Notes under the pieces: generated by a model
What the model saw: only the letters and a program-made list of their open reading frames with translations
What the model was told of the DNA's origin: nothing
Databases searched by the model: none
Assembly: GCA_025964465.1 (NCBI GenBank)
Contig: JAOPYS010000134.1
Location: forward strand, 1-9,198
From: Thermoleophilia bacterium
Lineage (GTDB): Bacteria > Actinomycetota > Thermoleophilia > Gaiellales > SKUG01
DNA length: 9,198 bases
Direction of reading: 5' to 3'
Part shown: in pieces, positions 5,841-9,198 of the stretch
Layout of the letters: each line of letters opens with the position of its first letter
Numbering within the stretch: position 1 is the stretch's first letter
Translations under genes and position numbers: made by a program

Positions 5841-6161
5841 TCAGGGCGCCCCGGGCGTTGCGCCGGGCCCGCGCCGACGCCGCACCAGTGCGACCACGGC
5901 CAGGACGATGCCGGCGAGGACGAGCAGGATGCCGACGATGTTCAGGTACTTCGGCTGCGAGTCGTGGTCGGCGATCTGCTTGTAGCTCGCCTGCGTGATG
6001 GCGCAGTCCTGCTTGTCGTCGTCCTGGAAGCCCGACGTCGGCTGTCCCGGCTTGGCGCACACGCTGTCCGGCTCGGCGAACACCACGGGTTGCAGCACGA
6101 AGCAGAGGACCCCGAGCACGATGAGGAGGGCGGGGAGCAGGAAGGCGCGATTCGATCTCAT
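5841..6161 (-). CDS. Small two-helix membrane protein with an external cysteine pair
   Basis: I do not recognise a family. The 106-residue product has a basic start (MRSNR), a transmembrane helix at ~6-28, a polar loop at ~29-70 containing C35 and C53, a second helix at ~72-92, and a basic tail (RRRR). By the positive-inside rule both ends are cytoplasmic and the loop faces outward, where the two cysteines could form a disulfide. The ATG at 6161 has a modest AGGGG ribosome binding site 6 nt upstream. It lies 34 bp after the M14 peptidase gene and 42 bp before phoH on the same strand, so it probably belongs to the yqeY-peptidase transcript. Confidence 0.75.
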   Translation of the reverse strand: MRSNRAFLLPALLIVLGVLCFVLQPVVFAEPDSVCAKPGQPTSGFQDDDKQDCAITQASYKQIADHDSQPKYLNIVGILLVLAGIVLAVVALVRRRRGPGATPGAP

Positions 6162-6195
6162 CCGCCGCCCCTACCCGCACACCCGGCCAGCAGGC

Positions 6196-7002
6196 TCAGG
6201 GGGCGTCGACGTGGTCGCGGCCGGCGGCGACGGCGAGGGCGCGGACGGCGGCCGCGTGGCGTGCGAGCGAGCGGGCCGGGAGCGGGCCGGCGGGCAGCTC
6301 GACGACCAGCGGCAGCGACAGGGGCTGCTCGGCCGCCTGCCAGGCCGACGCGGTGCCGGTGGTCGGCGGGCCCCCCGTGCTCGTGTAGGAGCGCATCGCG
6401 AGGCCGGAGACGCGCTCGTACACGCGGGCGAGCGCCACCCGCCACGGCAGGGCGGGGGTCAGCACGGCGGCGAGGTGCTGGTGGTACCAGACGGTCGCGT
6501 CGGGCCGGATCCGCCGGACGGCCGCCATCGCCGCGCGGGTCTCGGGCTCGGAGGCGCGGGCGCGCCCGGCGAAGTAGGTGTCGAACGGGCGGCCGCCGCC
6601 TCGCCAGCCGGTCGGGAAGTTGCGGTTCAGGTCGACCCCGCGGGCGTTGTGGCGCGTGCCACGTCGCACCCCGTCGGGGTTGAGCGCGGCCAGCAGCCAC
6701 AGGCACGTGTGCGGCGGCGGCGGGGTGTGCGCGAGGCGCGACACCACGGGCAGGCCCGCGGTCTCGTTGCCGTGGATGACTCCGACCACGAGCACGTCGA
6801 CGGTGGCGTCGGCGGCGCAGTGGCGTGCGACGCGGATCGGGTGGCCCGCTGCGGAGCGGCCGAACTGCACGACCGAGCTGGACGCCGGCGCGGCGCGGGC
6901 GGGGGTCGCGAGCACGAGCACCGCGCCCAGGCAGGCGCCGACGCGCGCGACGGATGCCGCGGCGCGGGGCGTTCCCCAGACGGCCCGCGGGCGCCGGCTC
7001 AC
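6196..7002 (-). CDS. Secreted M14-family zinc carboxypeptidase (MpaA-like)
   Basis: The 268-residue product has an N-terminal signal or anchor (basic 1-20, hydrophobic ~21-36, ARA-A near 37-38) and an M14 metallopeptidase domain. Visible motifs are the zinc-binding H77-G-N-E80, the substrate-binding stretch RGVDLNRNFP at 121-130, a third zinc ligand candidate at H174 (or H176) and the catalytic Glu E235 in VVELP. Bacterial relatives such as MpaA cut murein tripeptides, so peptidoglycan peptide turnover outside the membrane is likely; this is family inference. C62 and C100 may form a disulfide. The GTG start at 7002 overlaps the yqeY stop by 4 nt (GTGA), which implies translational coupling; no separate ribosome binding site is seen. 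Confidence 0.87.
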   Translation of the reverse strand: MSRRPRAVWGTPRAAASVARVGACLGAVLVLATPARAAPASSSVVQFGRSAAGHPIRVARHCAADATVDVLVVGVIHGNETAGLPVVSRLAHTPPPPHTCLWLLAALNPDGVRRGTRHNARGVDLNRNFPTGWRGGGRPFDTYFAGRARASEPETRAAMAAVRRIRPDATVWYHQHLAAVLTPALPWRVALARVYERVSGLAMRSYTSTGGPPTTGTASAWQAAEQPLSLPLVVELPAGPLPARSLARHAAAVRALAVAAGRDHVDAP

Positions 7003-7451
7003 CCCGGGCGCAGCGCCCGGTTGACGGCGGCGCTGACGGCCTTGCCGTCGGCGCGCCCGGCGACCTTCGGCATGACCGCCTTCATCACGGCGCCCATCGC
7101 CGACGGACCCTCGGCGCCCGTCTCGGCCACCGCGCTGCGCACGAGCTCGTCGAGCTCGGCCTCGCCCAGCTGCTCGGGCAGGTAGCCCTCGAGCATCGCG
7201 GCCTGCTCGCGTTCGGCCACGGCACGATCGGCGTGGCCCGCCGCCTCGAACGCCTCGGCCGCCTCCACGCGCTTCTTCTTCTCGCGCTGGAGCACCGACA
7301 CCACCTCGGGATCCTCGAGGTCGCGCTGCTTGCCCTTGGCCTCGTTCTGCACCGCGTTGACGAAGAGGCGCAGCGACTGCACGCGATCGCTGTCACGGGC
7401 GCGCATCGCGTCCTTCACGTCCGACTGGAGCTGCTCGAGGAGGGAGGTCAT
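6999..7451 (-). CDS. yqeY: GatB/YqeY domain-containing protein
   Basis: The 150-residue product matches the YqeY family over its whole length. It has an N-terminal helical half (LLEQLQSDVKDAMRARDSDRVQSLR, then the Lys/Glu-rich QREKKKRVEAAEAFEAAG), GYLPEQLGEAEL near 89-100, and a C-terminal helical domain (MGAVMKAVMPKVAGRADGKAVSAAVNRAL) like the tail of GatB. In GatB this domain helps bind tRNA; the function of the free-standing protein is not established. The ATG at 7451 has no Shine-Dalgarno sequence; a TAGCAT box stands 7 nt upstream. It is the first gene of a probable operon with the M14 peptidase, and it diverges from vapBC across a 59-bp gap. Confidence 0.93.
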   Translation of the reverse strand: MTSLLEQLQSDVKDAMRARDSDRVQSLRLFVNAVQNEAKGKQRDLEDPEVVSVLQREKKKRVEAAEAFEAAGHADRAVAEREQAAMLEGYLPEQLGEAELDELVRSAVAETGAEGPSAMGAVMKAVMPKVAGRADGKAVSAAVNRALRPG

Positions 7452-7458
7452 GGAGGGG

Positions 7459-7464
7459 ATGCTA
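7459..7464 (-). promoter_or_regulatory. Putative -10 box of yqeY (leaderless)
   Basis: TAGCAT on the minus strand ends 7 nt before the ATG at 7451. At a spacing of 18 bp a TTGTGT (7488-7483) could be a partial -35; it overlaps the left arm of the vapBC inverted repeat. Confidence 0.5.
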
Positions 7465-7478
7465 GTCGAATCAGCAGT

Positions 7479-7509
7479 GCGTACACAACCGGTGGTACGA
7501 TGTGTACAC
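7479..7509 (+). promoter_or_regulatory. Probable vapBC operator (inverted repeat)
   Basis: GCGTACACA (7479-7487) and TGTGTACAC (7501-7509) are inverted repeats matching at 8 of 9 positions, separated by 13 bp. The right arm contains the perfect palindrome GTGTACAC and ends 1 bp before the vapB ATG. Type II antitoxins usually bind such repeats to repress their own operon. The site also covers the candidate -35 of the divergent yqeY gene. Confidence 0.6.
7496..7501 (+). promoter_or_regulatory. Putative -10 box of vapBC
   Basis: TACGAT matches TATAAT at four positions and ends 9 nt before the vapB ATG. Transcription would start within about three bases of the start codon, again suggesting a leaderless or nearly leaderless mRNA. 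It sits between the two operator arms, overlapping the right one by one base, so a bound antitoxin would block it. Confidence 0.45.
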
Positions 7510-7510
7510 G

Positions 7511-7795
7511 ATGGAAGTCGGCCTCCGAGAACTCCGCGCCAACCTCGCCGCGATCATGGACGCGGTCGACGCCGGCACCACCGTGACCATCACCCGTCAC
7601 GGCAAGCCCCGGGCCACCATCCAGCCCGCCGCCGAATCGCCCGTCGAACGGGGGATACGGGAGGGGTGGTTGTCGGTGGGGCCCGACTTCGGCAAGCGGC
7701 CCCGCGGGTCTCGCCGGCCGCGCACCACGTTCTCGCTCCCACCGGGCGTCCGCCTCGACGACATCCTCGCCGAGGACCGGGCGGACGACCGATGA
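7511..7795 (+). CDS. vapB: Phd/YefM-type antitoxin of a VapBC pair
   Basis: The 94-residue product begins with the Phd/YefM DNA-binding fold: MEVGLRELRANLAAIMDAVDAG, a VTITRHGKPRATI strand pair at 25-37, then a linker. The C-terminal half (~48-94) is basic and then acidic (DDILAEDRADDR) and should wrap around and neutralise the toxin. The ATG at 7511 was chosen because it starts exactly at the family's conserved beginning; a GTG at 7502 would add MYT but lies inside the operator palindrome. No Shine-Dalgarno sequence. It overlaps vapC by 4 nt (ATGA), the classical coupling. It is one of two plus-strand genes in the window. Confidence 0.9.
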   Translation: MEVGLRELRANLAAIMDAVDAGTTVTITRHGKPRATIQPAAESPVERGIREGWLSVGPDFGKRPRGSRRPRTTFSLPPGVRLDDILAEDRADDR

Positions 7796-8196
7796 CCGTC
7801 TACGTCGATTCCAGCGCGTTCACGACGCGGTACATCGACTCGGAGCCGTCGCACGAGCGGTGCGTCGCGATCATGGACCGCCACGACGCGTGGGCCACGT
7901 CACGACTGACGTCGATCGAGACGGCGCGGGCCCTGTCGCGCGCCCGTGGCCGCGCGGGTGCCGCGGCCTACCTCGCGGAGTTCGACGCGGACCTCGTGGA
8001 GTCGCTGCTGATCGACCTGGACCGGGGGGTGCTGGCCATCGCGCGGGAGGTCGCCCTCTCCACCGGCGCGAAGACCCTGGATGCGATCCACGTCGCGAGC
8101 GCCGTCAGGCTCGGGGATCCCGACCTGGAGTTCCTGACCTTCGACGTGCGCCAGTCACAGGCGGCGACGCAGATGGGCCTGCGGCTCGCGCGCTGA
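7792..8196 (+). CDS. vapC: PIN-domain RNase toxin VapC
   Basis: The 134-residue product is a complete PIN-domain protein. The metal-binding acidic residues are visible as D6 in VYVDSSAF, E43 in TSIETARAL, D97 in LDAIHVASA and D118 in LTFDVRQ. VapC toxins are Mg-dependent RNases that cut tRNA or rRNA and arrest translation until inhibited by VapB; the RNA target here cannot be told from sequence. Length is typical and the active site looks intact, so the toxin is probably functional. The ATG at 7792 overlaps the vapB stop. It converges on the HIT gene with a 10-bp gap. Confidence 0.92.
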   Translation: MTVYVDSSAFTTRYIDSEPSHERCVAIMDRHDAWATSRLTSIETARALSRARGRAGAAAYLAEFDADLVESLLIDLDRGVLAIAREVALSTGAKTLDAIHVASAVRLGDPDLEFLTFDVRQSQAATQMGLRLAR

Positions 8197-8204
8197 GCGT
8201 GCGC
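8188..8204 (+). terminator. Short hairpin across the vapC stop
   Basis: GCGCGC (8188-8193) pairs with GTGCGC (8199-8204), six pairs including one G-T, around a 5-nt loop that holds the stop codon. It lies at the convergent junction of vapC and the HIT gene. With no U-run it is at best a weak terminator. Confidence 0.3.
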
Positions 8205-8206
8205 GG

Positions 8207-8542
8207 TCAGAAGCCGGGCAGGCGCGCGCCGGCCATCACGTGCCAGTGCAGGTGCGGCACGACCTGGCCGGCGTCCTCGCCGACGTTGGTGACGAGGCGG
8301 TAGCGGCCGGCGACGTCCAGGTCCGCGGCGACGTCACGCACGAAGGTGAGCATGCGGTCGCTCGACCCGCCGGACGCGGTCCAGGCGTCGAGGTCCGCGT
8401 GGTGGGCGCGCGGCAGGACGAGCACGTGGGTCGCGGCGCGCGGCTGCACGTCGCGGAAGGCCAGGAACTCGTCGTCGGCGCGCACCACCTCGGACGGCAG
8501 CTCCTCCGACGCGATCCGGCAGAAGACGCAGGCGTCCGTCAC
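8207..8542 (-). CDS. HIT-family (HINT-like) nucleotide hydrolase
   Basis: The 111-residue product has the histidine-triad motif HLHWH at 97-101, whose middle histidine region forms the catalytic centre. It also has an N-terminal CxxC (C5, C8), which in HINT-type members binds zinc together with further histidines. These cytoplasmic enzymes hydrolyse adenosine phosphoramidates or related nucleotidyl compounds. Length is typical. The start is a GTG at 8542, 6 nt after the stop of the PAP2 gene, with no obvious ribosome binding site. Translation is therefore probably coupled to that gene. Confidence 0.92.
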   Translation of the reverse strand: MTDACVFCRIASEELPSEVVRADDEFLAFRDVQPRAATHVLVLPRAHHADLDAWTASGGSSDRMLTFVRDVAADLDVAGRYRLVTNVGEDAGQVVPHLHWHVMAGARLPGF

Positions 8543-8548
8543 CTGGGG

Positions 8549-9198
8549 TCAGGCCGCCGCGTCGGCGTGGTGACCCTTGCCCATGGAGCGCAGCACGCCC
8601 TCGGCCACCGCGGTGCCCAGCAGGGCGCCGGCGACGACGTCGCTCGGGTAGTGCACCCCGGCGTAGACGCGCGAGACGGCGACCTGCGTCGCGAGGTTGT
8701 AGGCGCGCTCGGCGAGGGCGGGCTCGAGGGTCGCGATGACGCGGGCCGCGGCGAACGCCGAGCTGGCGTGCCCCGACGGGTACGAGCTGTTGCTCGGCAG
8801 CGAGACGGGCGGGTGGATCGTGGGGTCGACCTCGAACGGGCGCTGGCGCTGGAAGTGGTGCTTGGCCAAGCCGCTCACGGCGGCGTTGGCGCCGAGCGTC
8901 GCGGCGACGAGCGCAGCCTTGAGCCAGCCCTGGGACAGGCCGGTCGCGAGCGACCGCTGGCGGGCGAGGTCGGTCCACATCGAGAACGTGCCCTCCTTCG
9001 CCATGCGCACGGCCCACGCGTCGCCCTCGGCGGTGCGCAGCAGCTGTGCGCCCTTCACGACGGCCATGTCGAGGCGGTCGGCGGCGGAGCCGGGCTTGGG
9101 CGGGCCACCGAGCTTGCCGGCGGACACGCCGGGCGTGGTCGGCCCGGGCAGGCCCGGGATGCTCGGCAGGCGCAGGCCCGGCACGAGCGAATCGTCGA
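8549..9198 (-). CDS. PAP2-superfamily phosphatase, N-terminus possibly beyond the window
   Basis: All three PAP2 phosphatase motifs are intact (numbered from the GTG at 9184): K108-x6-R115-P116, P-S-G-H at 136-139, and S171-R172-x5-H178-x3-D182. Such enzymes dephosphorylate lipid phosphates, for example undecaprenyl diphosphate. The N-terminal ~30 residues are Pro/Gly-rich, and membrane segments are modest (~87-106, ~139-155, ~184-198). The frame stays open from 9184 to the window edge (DDSL before the GTG), and the GTG has no ribosome binding site. The true start may therefore lie just outside. The hit gene follows by 6 nt, so the two are probably one operon. Confidence 0.88.
   Translation of the reverse strand, partial: DDSLVPGLRLPSIPGLPGPTTPGVSAGKLGGPPKPGSAADRLDMAVVKGAQLLRTAEGDAWAVRMAKEGTFSMWTDLARQRSLATGLSQGWLKAALVAATLGANAAVSGLAKHHFQRQRPFEVDPTIHPPVSLPSNSSYPSGHASSAFAAARVIATLEPALAERAYNLATQVAVSRVYAGVHYPSDVVAGALLGTAVAEGVLRSMGKGHHADAAA

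Noticed and set aside
4386..6683. Long plus-strand open frame across phoH, the small membrane protein and the M14 peptidase
   Set aside because: It crosses several well-supported minus-strand genes and their gaps, and its composition is His/Arg/Gly-rich shadow sequence.
7330..7791. Plus-strand extension of vapC upstream
   Set aside because: The frame runs antisense to yqeY and out of frame through vapB; the PIN domain begins at the ATG at 7792, which overlaps the vapB stop.
8221..8230. GGCGCGCGCC palindrome
   Set aside because: It lies inside the HIT coding region and is expected by chance at this GC content.
1..9198. tRNA, rRNA, riboswitch or CRISPR array
   Set aside because: Intergenic gaps are at most about 115 bp, none shows a cloverleaf-like fold or regularly spaced repeats, and nearly all remaining sequence is explained by protein genes.

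Overview
The window is very GC-rich and densely coded with short intergenic gaps. The gene families (PhoH-like ATPase, YbeY, a DgkA-PAP2 fusion, YqeY, VapBC, HIT) and the many starts without a Shine-Dalgarno sequence fit a high-GC actinobacterium. A Thermoleophilia/Solirubrobacterales-type genome is my best guess, but that is inference from general character; there is no rRNA or other marker here to prove it.

Layout. Eleven of the thirteen coding regions run on the minus strand. In transcription order from the right edge they are: a PAP2 phosphatase open at the window edge (8549-9198) and a HIT hydrolase (8207-8542), spaced by 6 nt; then YqeY (6999-7451), an M14 zinc carboxypeptidase (6196-7002, 4-nt overlap with yqeY) and a small two-helix membrane protein (5841-6161); then PhoH (4707-5798), a large secreted beta-helix protein (2861-4642), YbeY (2245-2745), a diacylglycerol/undecaprenol kinase-PAP2 fusion (1357-2133), a polytopic membrane protein (153-1295), and the first codons of one more gene at the left edge. 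A plus-strand vapBC toxin-antitoxin pair (7511-8196) sits between yqeY and the hit gene.

How the genes fit together. phoH, ybeY and a dgkA-type gene form a widely conserved neighbourhood linked to RNA quality control, rRNA maturation and membrane-lipid recycling. Here it is interrupted by the secreted beta-helix gene. The DgkA-PAP2 fusion, the M14 peptidase (MpaA-like) and the second PAP2 protein point to cell-envelope lipid and peptidoglycan turnover.

Regulatory layout. phoH, ybeY, dgkA-pap2 and yqeY each have a TANNNT box 6-7 nt upstream of the start codon and no clear Shine-Dalgarno sequence, which is the signature of leaderless transcripts; vapB has a similar box 9 nt upstream. The beta-helix gene instead has a strong ribosome binding site. 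Hairpins without a U-run follow most minus-strand genes. Two of them, after ybeY and after the beta-helix gene, share a core sequence and look like members of one palindromic family. The larger, a 51-bp palindrome, lies between two copies of a 21-bp direct repeat exactly 100 bp apart.

I see no tRNA, rRNA, CRISPR array, transposase or recognisable phage gene. I do not see a clearly new multi-gene system; the most notable signals are the palindrome/direct-repeat structure upstream of ybeY, the leaderless promoter pattern, and the accessory secreted gene inside the phoH-ybeY cluster.
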